From JAHFDS01 sp964593795 (GTDB taxonomy: Bacteria; Myxococcota_A; Polyangia; JAHFDS01): a stretch of 64,000 bases of DNA. Made by a program: the position numbers and the translations under genes. The DNA is taken from contig CAZQJC010000020.1 in the NCBI GenBank assembly GCA_964593795.1, positions 5,096 to 69,095 of the forward strand. The letters are read 5' to 3'. Positions within the stretch are counted from its first letter, which is position 1. Each line of letters starts with the position of its first letter. Shown piece by piece: positions 10,746-23,258 of the stretch. The notes beneath the pieces were generated by a model that saw only the letters and a list, made by a program, of their open reading frames with translations, searched no databases and had not been told where the DNA came from.

Positions 10746-11612
10746 GTGACGGGTCCGCAGACGCTTCGCCTCGTCCACCTGTCCGATCCGCACGTCATGG
10801 ACCTGGCGGGCGTCGGCGCGCGCGACTTTCTCTGGAACAAGCGCCTCGCGGGCGGCCTCAACTTCGCGCTGCGGCGATCGCGCAAGCACGACCGGCGCCT
10901 CCTCGACACGCTGCTCGAGCGGCTGCCCGCCGCGCACGCCGATCACGTGTTCGTGACCGGCGACTTCACGAACCTCGCGCTGCGGCCCGAGTTCGCCCTC
11001 GCGCGTCGCTACGTGGAGCGCATCGCGCAGCTCGTGGGGACGACGCGCGTGAGCGTCATCCCCGGCAACCACGACGCCTACACCGAGGACGCCGTCACGG
11101 AGCGTCGCTTCGAGGAGGCGTTCGGAGAGTGGATCGGCGAGGGCGCGCGCGGGCAATGGCCGTACGTCCAGCTCACGGACGAGCTCGCGATCGTGGGCTG
11201 CTCGAGCGCGGTGCCGACTCCGTTCCCGCGCGCCTCGGGCCGCCTCGGCACGGCCCAGCTCCAGCGCCTCGAGGAGGTGCTCTCGCGCGCCGACGTCCGC
11301 GCGCGGTTCCGTGTCGTGCTGGTGCACCACCCGCCGGTCCCGCAGCACGGCGGCGAGATGCGCCAGCTCGAGGATCGCGCGGGCTTCGCCGCGGTGATCG
11401 CGCGCGCGGGCGCGGAGCTGGTACTGCACGGCCACGATCATCGCGAGGTGCGCACCGACTTGCCCGGTCCGGATGGAGCGCGCGTGCCCGTCCTCGGGGT
11501 GACCTCGGCGACGTACACCTCGTCGCACGCCGAGCGCCGCGGACGCTTCAACGTCTACGAGATCGATCCCCGCGCCCGCGCCGTCGTGTCGATCCGCTCC
11601 GAAGTCGCCTGA
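10746..11612 (+). CDS. Calcineurin-like metallophosphoesterase
   Basis: A 288-residue soluble phosphoesterase. All five dimetal motifs are visible: HLSDPHVMD, VTGDFTN, PGNHDAYT, VLVHHPPV and LHGHDH. The family includes cyclic-nucleotide and lipid phosphodiesterases; the substrate cannot be read from sequence. GTG 10746 begins 5 nt after the cysH stop, so the two are probably co-transcribed, with no obvious functional link. Downstream lies the composite repeat at 11640-11880. Confidence 0.9.
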   Translation: MTGPQTLRLVHLSDPHVMDLAGVGARDFLWNKRLAGGLNFALRRSRKHDRRLLDTLLERLPAAHADHVFVTGDFTNLALRPEFALARRYVERIAQLVGTTRVSVIPGNHDAYTEDAVTERRFEEAFGEWIGEGARGQWPYVQLTDELAIVGCSSAVPTPFPRASGRLGTAQLQRLEEVLSRADVRARFRVVLVHHPPVPQHGGEMRQLEDRAGFAAVIARAGAELVLHGHDHREVRTDLPGPDGARVPVLGVTSATYTSSHAERRGRFNVYEIDPRARAVVSIRSEVA

Positions 11613-11639
11613 ACGGCGTCCCCGGCCCGACGAGCCGCG

Positions 11640-11880
11640 CCGCGAAACTAGGGACTAGGATCAAGGAACCGGAACGGGACGGACTCGGAGCGTTTTCGAG
11701 ACGAGTGGAGCGAACCGCGCGGGCGCTGCGCATCCGTCGAGGCGAGCGCAGCGAGCCGCAAGGGCGTAGCGAGCGCTGCGAGCGAAGACGCAGGGAGGGG
11801 GGCCCGGATGGGCTGTGCCCATCCGGGGGAGGGGCGGCGCGCTCCTCCTGCGGCGGCCTCCCGCGGCCGCCGATCGTCAA
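11640..11880 (-). repeat. Composite hairpin repeat, copy 1 (3' of deaD)
   Basis: A non-coding stretch read in the deaD direction from the stop codon. First comes a hairpin CGGCGGCC/GGCCGCCG (11872-11851), then a 26-nt GC-box (11850-11825) matching copy 3 at 25 of 26 positions. Next is a palindrome with 11-bp arms around CGGATGGGC (11827-11803), then GGGCCCCCCTCCCTGCGTCT, then one 27-nt unit containing CGCTACGCCCTTGCGGCTCG (11777-11751). The far end, to about 11640, shows nothing recognisable. Related copies lie at 42689-42914 and 63900-64000. Confidence 0.8.
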
Positions 11881-13749
<1,869 letters not shown>

Positions 13750-13757
13750 GGAGGCTC

Positions 13758-14384
13758 CTAACGATTCATGGCTGAGGCCGCGGTCATCGCGGCGAGGTTC
13801 TGCTGGAGCGCGCTCCGCATGCTCGCGACCTCCTGCGCCTCGTTGCGCAGGAAGCGGAGCAGGAGCGCGTCGAAGCGCTGCTCGATCACCTCGAGCTCCT
13901 CGTGGAGCTCGGCCAGGCGCGAGAACGGCTCGCCCATCGCTCCGCCACGGAGCTCCTGGAACCGGCAGCGGTACCCCGTCTGGGCCCACCGTCGGTGCCA
14001 CGAGGCCTTCCAGGTGTCCCACTTGGTGAGGACGTCTTCCTGGGTGCGACCTACGTCCTTCTGCCGCTCCGAAAGCGCGGAGTTCAGGTCGTCGAACAGC
14101 GCCTGCACCTCGCGGTGGCACGCGAGCTTCTCGGGCGCGCTGGCTGGGTTCCCCGTGATCTGGGGCTGCTTGGCCAGCGTCTCCGGTCGGAAGAAGACGT
14201 TCACGGCGATGGACACGACGAGGTAGAGCACTCCGCCCACCGCGACCAGCGCGAAGAGGCCACGCAGGGCCTGCCGATACCGTCGGAATTCCAAGTGGCG
14301 TGTTCCAGCCTTCGGCTGGAATTCCTGCGGCGGCTTGCGGACCACGGTGGTTGGTTCTTCCGCCTCGGGGCGGAGGTATCGCAT
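13758..14384 (-). CDS. Hypothetical single-pass membrane protein
   Basis: A 208-residue protein of unknown function. Residues 1-37 are a basic cytoplasmic section, a membrane segment (LFALVAVGGVLYLVVSIAVNVFF) spans about 43-65, and the outer part is helical and charged, with a likely coiled coil from about 150 to the C-terminus. Two cysteines (in KLACHREV and YRCRFQEL) could pair outside. It is followed after 8 nt by deaD and preceded by lipoprotein genes on the same strand. I do not recognise the family. Confidence 0.75.
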   Translation of the reverse strand: MRYLRPEAEEPTTVVRKPPQEFQPKAGTRHLEFRRYRQALRGLFALVAVGGVLYLVVSIAVNVFFRPETLAKQPQITGNPASAPEKLACHREVQALFDDLNSALSERQKDVGRTQEDVLTKWDTWKASWHRRWAQTGYRCRFQELRGGAMGEPFSRLAELHEELEVIEQRFDALLLRFLRNEAQEVASMRSALQQNLAAMTAASAMNR

Positions 14385-14443
14385 GTCCTACACGGGCATG
14401 CCACCGCCGTCAACTTGGGGAGGGTATCGAGGCAGGAGGGGGA

Positions 14444-16003
14444 CTACGGGAGGACGACTTCGAAGGCGCCCATCTCGCTGGTCTGGGCGACGCCGCGCAG
14501 CCGAGCCGCGCTCTTGCCGTCCTCAGCCGCGAGGTAGAAGCGGATCTCCACCATGGAGAAGGTGCTGCCGTTGTCGAGCACGAGTTGGCCCCCGGCCCGG
14601 CCCCCGAGCGGCAGGTCGAGCGGGAGGTCCAGTCCCTCGGTGATCATGACCCCCTCCTCCGACTCGCGAGGGTAGGGGCTGCCCTGGGGGGGCTTGACGC
14701 GAACGTCGAAGCGCCCTCGGTCGACACGGAGCACGTACTTGCCGGCCGCATCGGTCGTCGCCGTCGCCGCCACGCCATCCGACATCGCCGCGAGCGAGAG
14801 CGTTCCGTCCCGCGTCGGCACGGCCTCCACGACCGCGTTCTCCACGGGCTTCCCGTCGCCCGATCGGACCAAACCGGATAGACGGACCTTGGAGGGAAGC
14901 CGCAGGACCTGGGCTCGCCCGGTCGTGTTGTCGAGGGAGAAGGCCGGGTCTTCGACGGTCGCGAAGTCCGATCCTGCCGGCGGCTGGACCCGCAGCGTGT
15001 AGGTCCGCGTGACCATGCCCGGCTCCGGCGGCACCAGCATGAGCTCCACCCGACCGTCGGTCCCGACCTGGCCGCCAGTGGAGAACTCCGCGGCCGGCAG
15101 GTCCGACGCGGCGGCGTCCACGGCCGAGACCAGGGTCGTCTCCAGGCTCACGGTGCTGCCGGGCACCGGAACGTCGTCCCCGTTGTCGGGGCTGCCGCGC
15201 ACGACGAAGCGGTACGGTTGAGGGGACGTGTATTGCGGCATCGCCACCACGCCGACGACGAGATCACCCTGGTCGTCGACGGTGAGCGTGGACGGCTCGA
15301 ACGTCCGCCGCAGCGTCGGGAAGCCGGGCGCTGCGCTGCTCGGCTCCACCACGAGGTCGTAGGCCGCCTCGGCCTTCCAGACCTGCAAGCGGAACCCACC
15401 GTCGCTGCCCGTCACCGTGGTCGTCGAGGCCACGCGGCCCGTGGCCCGATCCACTGCTTTGACCGACAGGCCCGCGATCGGGATCCGGTTCGCCGTATCC
15501 ACCACCTGCGCCACCACGCCGGTCACGTTGCGCAGCTCGCCGGGGGCGGGCATGCGCAGCTCGATGCGGTCGTTCGGGCCGAGATCGACGGTGAACTCTC
15601 GGGCCGGGCGGGGCGGGGACGACTTCGTCACCACCCGCATGGTGTAGCGATCGGCGGGCACGAGCAGCTCGAAGCCGTTGCCGGTGTCGCTCGCCTCCAC
15701 GAGGTGTGCGGACCGCCCAGGGATCTTCGAATTGCGCCACACGCTGACCCGCGCCACCACCGGGGTCACCCCGTCTGCCTCGACCACCTTGCCACGCACG
15801 GCAAAGACGCTCGGCATCCTGAGCTCCGTGGCTCCATCGAGCTCGATGCCCTCGAGCTCGAGCGGTACCTGCGAGCTCACCGGTGGGGGGACCACCTCGA
15901 CGAACCAGGTGCGCCCAGGCGGCGGGCCCGAGGCACCGTCGTCCTTCGCGGCGCTGCTCGAGCAGGCCAGCCCCGCGAGGCACAGCACGACGAGCCGCTT
16001 CAC
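14444..16003 (-). CDS. Lipoprotein with carboxypeptidase-regulatory-like repeats
   Basis: A 519-residue surface lipoprotein (signal VVLCLAGLAC, then SSSAAKDDG). It is built from beta-sandwich repeats of the carboxypeptidase-regulatory (CarboxypepD_reg/Cna-B-like) type: VRGKVVEADGVTPVVARVSVW, VAQVVDTANRIPIAGLSVKAV and LSGLVRSGDGKPVENAVVEAV each open a unit, with T-D-A-A-G-K-Y strands later. Such proteins are usually structural or adhesive; no enzyme motif is visible. Its start overlaps the stop of the upstream gene by 4 nt (ATGA), so the two are translationally coupled. Confidence 0.82.
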   Translation of the reverse strand: MKRLVVLCLAGLACSSSAAKDDGASGPPPGRTWFVEVVPPPVSSQVPLELEGIELDGATELRMPSVFAVRGKVVEADGVTPVVARVSVWRNSKIPGRSAHLVEASDTGNGFELLVPADRYTMRVVTKSSPPRPAREFTVDLGPNDRIELRMPAPGELRNVTGVVAQVVDTANRIPIAGLSVKAVDRATGRVASTTTVTGSDGGFRLQVWKAEAAYDLVVEPSSAAPGFPTLRRTFEPSTLTVDDQGDLVVGVVAMPQYTSPQPYRFVVRGSPDNGDDVPVPGSTVSLETTLVSAVDAAASDLPAAEFSTGGQVGTDGRVELMLVPPEPGMVTRTYTLRVQPPAGSDFATVEDPAFSLDNTTGRAQVLRLPSKVRLSGLVRSGDGKPVENAVVEAVPTRDGTLSLAAMSDGVAATATTDAAGKYVLRVDRGRFDVRVKPPQGSPYPRESEEGVMITEGLDLPLDLPLGGRAGGQLVLDNGSTFSMVEIRFYLAAEDGKSAARLRGVAQTSEMGAFEVVLP

Positions 16004-16686
16004 TGCGACTCCTTGCAGCTGAACATCCAGTAGGCCGTGACCAGGAAGCCATCGGTGGAGACGTGCCTGTTGACCGGCACGGCGCCCCCGGCATCGTCGA
16101 ACTCGCGATCCGACACCACCAGCTCGAGCAGGTGCTGGATGGGCAGGGTGGTGCCGCTGCCGCCCGCGCCCATGCCCCCCGCCCCGGTCGGCATCTCCAT
16201 GATCGCCAGGTCGCTGCAGTGAAGGTTCGGGAACTCGACCGCCGGCCGCGAGATCGTCGGACCGGTGGTCGGAGGGGACACGCCCGTCCGGAACACCTGG
16301 AAGTTCCCGTGGTCATAGTCCACGAACATCCGGACGTAGAGCTTGTCCTTGAAGTTCGGGTCATCGAGCTTGATCGAGATGTTCGTGCCCGGCGAGGAGC
16401 TGTCGAGCGCGAGCTCGAGCGGCGTTGGCGGATTGAACAGCAACGGCTCGGGCATCCGAGCGACGATCCGTGGTGGCTGGTTGACCTCCACGGTCTTCTG
16501 CTCGACCTCGAGGCCGTCCGGGAGCACACAGGAGTCGCAGAGCGTCAGCATTCCGAGCCACAGGAGCACGAGGAGGCCCCTCGGGCCCCTTGGAGAGCAG
16601 AATCCGTGCCGGCCGGAACCCACGGGAATGACAGGCGGCTCGTCGCCTAGCCGCGACATCTGCGTCATGCGCGAGCCGGGGGGCAT
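16000..16686 (-). CDS. Hypothetical lipoprotein, partner of the downstream repeat protein
   Basis: A protein of up to 228 residues with a probable lipoprotein signal (LLVLLWLGMLTLCDSC, Cys near residue 50) after a long N-terminal part. The true start may be one of the in-frame Met codons at about residues 7 or 10. The mature part has two probable beta-sandwich halves, a short Gly-rich linker (GAGGMGAGGSG) and a C-terminal YWMFSCKES. No family is recognised. The 4-nt overlap with the next gene suggests the two products work together at the outer membrane. Confidence 0.7.
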   Translation of the reverse strand: MPPGSRMTQMSRLGDEPPVIPVGSGRHGFCSPRGPRGLLVLLWLGMLTLCDSCVLPDGLEVEQKTVEVNQPPRIVARMPEPLLFNPPTPLELALDSSSPGTNISIKLDDPNFKDKLYVRMFVDYDHGNFQVFRTGVSPPTTGPTISRPAVEFPNLHCSDLAIMEMPTGAGGMGAGGSGTTLPIQHLLELVVSDREFDDAGGAVPVNRHVSTDGFLVTAYWMFSCKESQ

Positions 16687-16723
16687 CGGCGCTACCCGGG
16701 GTGGACGGCGCGCCCGGCCGCCG

Positions 16724-18556
<1,833 letters not shown>

Positions 18557-18639
18557 GTGGGGTTCGGACCAGCTAGCTTACCCGGCCTGCCCGCGAACTT
18601 CATCAAATCGCATGGTTCGTGGGCGCCGCGCGCTGGCGG

Positions 18640-19455
18640 TCAGAACTGGATGCCGAGGCCCATCGGCGTCGGTCGGATCGAGACGCGCCCCGCCGGCTGC
18701 GGCCGCTCCTGGCGGGTCGTCTCCTCGCCCTTCCAGTTCTCGATCGCGTCGTACACCCCGAGGCCCCAGACGACGAAGAACAGGCCGCCCGTCACGATGT
18801 GCGTGAGCTCCAGGCTCGCGGCCGTGCCGGCGTCCCGCTCCGGCACCACGCCGCTCGGGTACTTGAGGTGGACGGCGGCGTACGTGGCCAGGCTGGCCGC
18901 GCCGAGCGCGACCTCGGTGACGAGGAAGCCCCAGCCCTTGCCGGCTTGCTTGTTCTGGAACTGCCCCGCGCCGAACGGCAGGAGGTTCACCGAGAAGGGG
19001 CGCTCGCGCACGCGCGTCTCGACGAGGATGCGGACCGCGTTCCTGCGCCGCTCCTCCTCCTCCCGCCGCCGGCGGTCCTCCTCGCGCCGGCGCGCCTCGG
19101 CCTCGATCCGCCGGAGCTCGTCCTGGTTCTCGCGCTTGAGGCGCTCGACGAAGTCGGTCACGTCGGGGCCGTCCACGACGCGGTCCATGCGGAAGTCCGG
19201 CTGGAGCGTGAGCAGGATCTGGAACTCCACGCGCGCGCGGAAGTTGTCCTTCGCGTAGAAATAAGCGGCGCCGAGGAGCTTGCGCGCCCGCACCACCTCG
19301 TCCTCGCTCGAGAGCGTGATCTTCGGGTAGAGCAGGGGCCGCAGGAGCTGCACGGCGCCGGCCCAGTCGTTCTGCTCGTACGCCGCGCGCGCTCGCGCGA
19401 GGTCCTCGGCGGGCGTCGCCACCGTCACCGCCAGGAGGAGCAGCAGTCCCCACAC
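18640..19455 (-). CDS. Hypothetical membrane protein with TPR-like N-terminus
   Basis: A 271-residue protein. A short secretion signal is followed by a TPR-like helical section (DLARARAAYEQNDWAGAVQLLRPLL; AAYFYAKDNFRARVEFQILL), an Arg/Glu-rich coiled coil at about 108-138, then a C-terminal region with LLPFGAGQFQNKQAGKGW and two membrane segments, resembling the bacterial DUF5683-type membrane domain. Function unknown. GTG 19455 was chosen because TATCAT (19469-19464) ends 8 nt before it. Confidence 0.78.
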   Translation of the reverse strand: MWGLLLLLAVTVATPAEDLARARAAYEQNDWAGAVQLLRPLLYPKITLSSEDEVVRARKLLGAAYFYAKDNFRARVEFQILLTLQPDFRMDRVVDGPDVTDFVERLKRENQDELRRIEAEARRREEDRRRREEEERRRNAVRILVETRVRERPFSVNLLPFGAGQFQNKQAGKGWGFLVTEVALGAASLATYAAVHLKYPSGVVPERDAGTAASLELTHIVTGGLFFVVWGLGVYDAIENWKGEETTRQERPQPAGRVSIRPTPMGLGIQF

Positions 19456-19488
19456 GCGCGCCGATGATACCCGACGCTCGGGCGGTGG

Positions 19489-21240
19489 TTAGTCTTCCTT
19501 CTCGAGGGTGAACGTCACGGTCGCGGTCTCGTTCGCCTCGATCGTCACCGTCTGCGAGGCCTCCTTGAAGCCAGGCGCCGTCGCGCGGACGACCACCCGC
19601 TCGGTCGAGCCGTCGCCCTTGAGGTCCACCTGCGTCACGCGCGCGCTGGTCGCGGGGCGCTGCCCGATCTGGATCGACGTCTGAGGAGCGTTGCTGGTCC
19701 ACTGGAGCGTCGCCGGGCGCCAGCGCAGCTTGCGGTTGATGCGGCGGCCGGTGTCGGTCGCGTCGATGAGCACCGTCTCCGGGTAGCAGGCGTCGCCGCA
19801 GGTGATGACGAGCTGGTGCTTGCCGCCGGGGACCATGACGACCGAGCTCTGCGCCGAGTACCCCGGCACGCGCTGGCCGTCGAGCATCACCCACGCCGAC
19901 TTCTGGAACACCGTGACGTCGAAGGGGCGCGCCTCCACCTGCAGCTCGGTCGAGGGCCGCGGCGCCGGGTCCACCGATTGCGGGCTGCCGATGTCCACCT
20001 GCCGCGCGGCGAGCGGGATGCGCATGTTCCGCGTGAGCACTCGCTTCGCGGGCGCGGCGGCCGCTCGGGACGGATCGGCCGGGCGAATGGTGGCCGGCTT
20101 CGGGCGCAGGACGAGCGGCGAGAACGCCGCCGCGGCCGCCACCAGCAGGAGCGTCGCGCCGCCCGCGATCCAGAGGCGCACCGCGCGCTGGCCGCGGCCG
20201 ATGCGATCGAGCAGCGCCTTCGCCGCCTCGTCGGCGGGGGACACCTCGAGGGCTCGGTTGAGCAGGTCGAGCGCGTCCGCCACGCGACGCTCGCCGCGGG
20301 CCTTCGCCGCTGCGGCGACCAGCGCCGGCACCAGCCGATCGGGGAACGCCGCCACGTGCGCATCGGGCTCGCGGAAGAACGCCGCCGTCTCGCGCCGCGC
20401 CTCCTCGATCCCCGACTCGGTGAGGTACGCCTCGAGCTCGGCGCACATGTCGCCGACCGCCTGATAGCGCTCGTCAGGGTTCTTCGCGAGCGCGCGGCGG
20501 ATGATGCCGGCCAGGCGCGCACCGATGCGCGAGCACACCTCCCGTGGGTCCGAGTACTCGCACTCGCCGATGCGCCGCAGCACCTCGTGCGGGTTCTTGC
20601 CAGCGAACGGCAGCTTCCCGGTGGCGAGCTGGTAGAGCAGGATGCCCATCGAGAAGACGTCGGTGCGAAAGTCGATGGGCTTGCCGCTGACGTGCTCCGG
20701 CGACATGTACGCCGGCGAGCCGAGGAGCTGCCCGGTCACCGTCAGACGCTCGGTGTCGACCATCTGCGCGATGCCGAAGTCCATCAGCTTGACCGCGCCG
20801 TCGTCGGAGACCATCACGTTCTCGGGCTTGATGTCCCGGTGGATGATGCCGCCCTGGTGCGCGTGCACCAGCGCACGGCCGATCTCGAGGACCGCGCACG
20901 CGGCCAGCTCGGGGAACGGGAACGCGCTCTCGCCGCGCCGGTCGAGGAAGCGCCGCAGCGTCTCGCCCGCGATGAGCTCGGTGACGATGTAGCTCTCGGG
21001 CGATTCCGGCCCGGAGTAGTCGAAGATCTCGAGGATGTTCTCGTGGTGCAGCTTGGCGACGGCCTCGGCCTCGCGCTGCAGCCGGCGCTTCGACTCCGCG
21101 TCGTCGGAGAGGAAGGGATGCAGGATCTTGACGGCCACGGCGCGCTTGAGCGCCGTGTCGAGACCCCGGTAGACGACCGCCATACCACCGCGTCCGATCT
21201 CCTCCTGGATCTCGTACTTGGCGAGGCGTCGACCAACCAT
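19489..21240 (-). CDS. Transmembrane Ser/Thr kinase with C-terminal beta-rich ectodomain
   Basis: About 583 residues. The kinase domain (about 1-270) has IGRGGMAVVYRG, HRDIKPENVMVS and MDFGIAQM. A middle helical section (about 280-360) is followed by a membrane segment (LWIAGGATLLLVAAAAAF) and an outer C-terminal region with two PEGA-like strand sets (PFDVTVFQKSAWVMLDGQRVPG; VVVRATAPGFKEASQTVTI). ATG 21240 is preferred: the promoter TTGCCC-N17-TACGAT overlaps the upstream ATG 21264 and the TTG at 21291, so those cannot be used from this transcript. The gene lies upstream of the FHA activator but is separated from it by another gene. Confidence 0.87.
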   Translation of the reverse strand: MVGRRLAKYEIQEEIGRGGMAVVYRGLDTALKRAVAVKILHPFLSDDAESKRRLQREAEAVAKLHHENILEIFDYSGPESPESYIVTELIAGETLRRFLDRRGESAFPFPELAACAVLEIGRALVHAHQGGIIHRDIKPENVMVSDDGAVKLMDFGIAQMVDTERLTVTGQLLGSPAYMSPEHVSGKPIDFRTDVFSMGILLYQLATGKLPFAGKNPHEVLRRIGECEYSDPREVCSRIGARLAGIIRRALAKNPDERYQAVGDMCAELEAYLTESGIEEARRETAAFFREPDAHVAAFPDRLVPALVAAAAKARGERRVADALDLLNRALEVSPADEAAKALLDRIGRGQRAVRLWIAGGATLLLVAAAAAFSPLVLRPKPATIRPADPSRAAAAPAKRVLTRNMRIPLAARQVDIGSPQSVDPAPRPSTELQVEARPFDVTVFQKSAWVMLDGQRVPGYSAQSSVVMVPGGKHQLVITCGDACYPETVLIDATDTGRRINRKLRWRPATLQWTSNAPQTSIQIGQRPATSARVTQVDLKGDGSTERVVVRATAPGFKEASQTVTIEANETATVTFTLEKED

Positions 21241-21262
21241 TTCCACCCGTGTCGTGGGTGAC

Positions 21263-21291
21263 ATCGTAGGGGATGGTGGGGAGTCGGGCAA
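21263..21291 (-). promoter_or_regulatory. Promoter of the kinase at 19489-21240
   Basis: On the minus strand: TTGCCC (21291-21286), a 17-nt spacer and TACGAT (21268-21263). It points to transcription starting near 21256 and excludes ATG 21264 as the start codon. Confidence 0.6.
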
Positions 21292-21330
21292 CCCGGCCCC
21301 GCGGTGGAAGTCCCGAGAACGACACGCCCC

Positions 21331-21359
21331 TTGACAAGCCGCGTCCGAGGGACTACCAA
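21331..21359 (+). promoter_or_regulatory. tRNA-Val promoter
   Basis: A perfect -35 TTGACA (21331-21336), a 17-nt spacer and TACCAA (21354-21359), about 21 nt before the tRNA 5' end. Confidence 0.65.
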
Positions 21360-21379
21360 CTTCCCCATCGTAGCGGTGA

Positions 21380-21454
<75 letters not shown>

Positions 21455-21591
21455 GTAACCCCGCCGGAACCCAGCCGGCGCCCACGATCCTCCTCACTCC
21501 TTCCTCTTCCGTTGCCCGCCACGCGGCTCGCGTGAGCTCCACGCAAACAGCTTGAAGCGGCGTGGAGGAGCTTTCAGGCTCGGCGCGCCGA

Positions 21592-21606
21592 TTCGCGATG
21601 CGCGAA
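21592..21606 (+). other. Short hairpin in the infC leader region
   Basis: TTCGCG-ATG-CGCGAA, a perfect 6-bp stem, about 100 nt before infC. The 245-nt space between tRNA-Val and infC holds no gene that I can support. It may carry a leader or processing signal. Confidence 0.3.
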
Positions 21607-21699
21607 GGCTGGAGATCCCGTACATGATCGTGCTCGGCCGGTTGCGCCTCGCGGCGCAGGTGCCGGCCATCGCCAACTGCTAGGAAAGGGACTAGGACC

Positions 21700-22404
<705 letters not shown>

Positions 22405-22442
22405 CCCGAGCCGGCGCCTCGGCGGGTCCACTACAAATTGTC

Positions 22443-22470
22443 TTGCATTCCGGGGGCCTCCCGGTTAAGA
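22443..22470 (+). promoter_or_regulatory. Internal promoter before rpmI
   Basis: TTGCAT (22443-22448), a 16-nt spacer containing the small hairpin CCGGG/CCCGG, and TTAAGA (22465-22470). It predicts a transcript start near 22477. Confidence 0.45.
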
Positions 22471-22477
22471 AACGCGA

Positions 22478-22499
22478 CCTCGGCCTTCGGGCCGGAGGC
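22478..22499 (+). promoter_or_regulatory. rpmI-rplT leader hairpin with TTCG tetraloop
   Basis: CGGCC-TTCG-GGCCG (22481-22494) with extra pairing of the flanks, in the short leader between the internal promoter and rpmI. L20 represses its own operon by binding leader RNA in several bacteria. This hairpin is a candidate site, unproven here. Confidence 0.4.
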
Positions 22500-22534
22500 G
22501 TCGAGAACGCAAGGCTTCAGGAGCCCGATCAGTC

Positions 22535-22732
22535 ATGCCGAAGATGAAGAGCAACTCCGGTGCGAAGAAGCGCTTCAAGGTGACCAAGAACGGTCGCGTG
22601 AAGTTCAAGGGCGCTTACCGCAACCACATCCTCACCAAGAAGTCCACGAAGGCGAAGCGCAAGATGCGCGGCGCCCACTACATCGCCGACACCCAGGAGC
22701 ACCAGGTGAAGGCGATGCTGCCCTACGCCTAG
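22535..22732 (+). CDS. rpmI: 50S ribosomal protein L35
   Basis: A 65-residue, very basic protein, the normal length for L35. It opens MPKMKSNSGAKKRFKVTKNG and contains the family-typical HILTKKSTKAKRKMRG. It is a component of the large ribosomal subunit. A Shine-Dalgarno AGGAG lies about 10 nt before the ATG. It is followed after 21 nt by rplT in the classic infC-rpmI-rplT order. Confidence 0.97.
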   Translation: MPKMKSNSGAKKRFKVTKNGRVKFKGAYRNHILTKKSTKAKRKMRGAHYIADTQEHQVKAMLPYA

Positions 22733-22753
22733 CGAAATCGCAGGAGAAGCAAG

Positions 22754-23107
22754 ATGCCGCGCGCAAAAGGTGGGTTCAAGACCCGTCGCCGTCGTAACAA
22801 GATCATCAAGGCCGCCAAGGGCTATCGCGGTGGTCGTCACTCGAACTGGAAGGCCGCGTTCGAGACCGTTCGCCACGCGTGGATGCACGCGTACCGCGGG
22901 CGCAAGCAGCGCAAGCGCGACATGCGCGCGCTGTGGATCACGCGCATCGCGGCGGCCGTGCGCGAGCACGGGCTCTCCTACTCGCGCTTCGTCGGTGCGC
23001 TCGCCAAGGCCGGCGTGACCCTCGACCGCAAGGTCCTCTCGGACATCGCGATCGCGGATCCCGTGGCGTTCGGCAAGATCGTCGCCGCCGCGCAGCAGGC
23101 CAGCTAG
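22754..23107 (+). CDS. rplT: 50S ribosomal protein L20
   Basis: A 117-residue protein of normal length, with KGGFKTRRRRNKIIKAAKGYRGGR at the N-terminus and RDMRALWITRIAAAVREHG and YSRFVGALAKAGV later, all diagnostic of L20. It is an early assembly protein of the large subunit and, in other bacteria, the repressor of this operon. GGAG lies 9 nt before the ATG. Confidence 0.97.
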   Translation: MPRAKGGFKTRRRRNKIIKAAKGYRGGRHSNWKAAFETVRHAWMHAYRGRKQRKRDMRALWITRIAAAVREHGLSYSRFVGALAKAGVTLDRKVLSDIAIADPVAFGKIVAAAQQAS

Positions 23108-23114
23108 CTTCAGC

Positions 23115-23152
23115 TCGCGCCCGCTTCAGCCCTCATCACAGGGCGGGCGCGA
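23115..23152 (+). terminator. Long-stem hairpin between rplT and pheS
   Basis: Perfect 10-bp arms TCGCGCCCGC (23115-23124) and GCGGGCGCGA (23143-23152) around an 18-nt loop, 8 nt after the rplT stop. There is only a weak pyrimidine tract (ACTTCTCT) after it, so it may be an attenuator or an RNA-processing or stability element instead of a strict terminator. Confidence 0.45.
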
Positions 23153-23258
23153 ACTTCTCTCCGAGCCTGGCGCGCGGCCCGAGCTGCGCGTCACTTCTGC
23201 GGCCCCGGGTCAACGCGTCGAGTTCGGACTTTCCGCCGCCTGGCGGAGGTAGGGACGC

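Noticed and set aside
11613..11640. Terminator after the metallophosphoesterase
   Set aside because: No hairpin with a T tract is visible in this stretch.
14298..14316. TTCCAGCC-TTC-GGCTGGAA inverted repeat as a terminator or operator
   Set aside because: It lies inside the coding sequence of the membrane protein, with no T tract; possibly chance.
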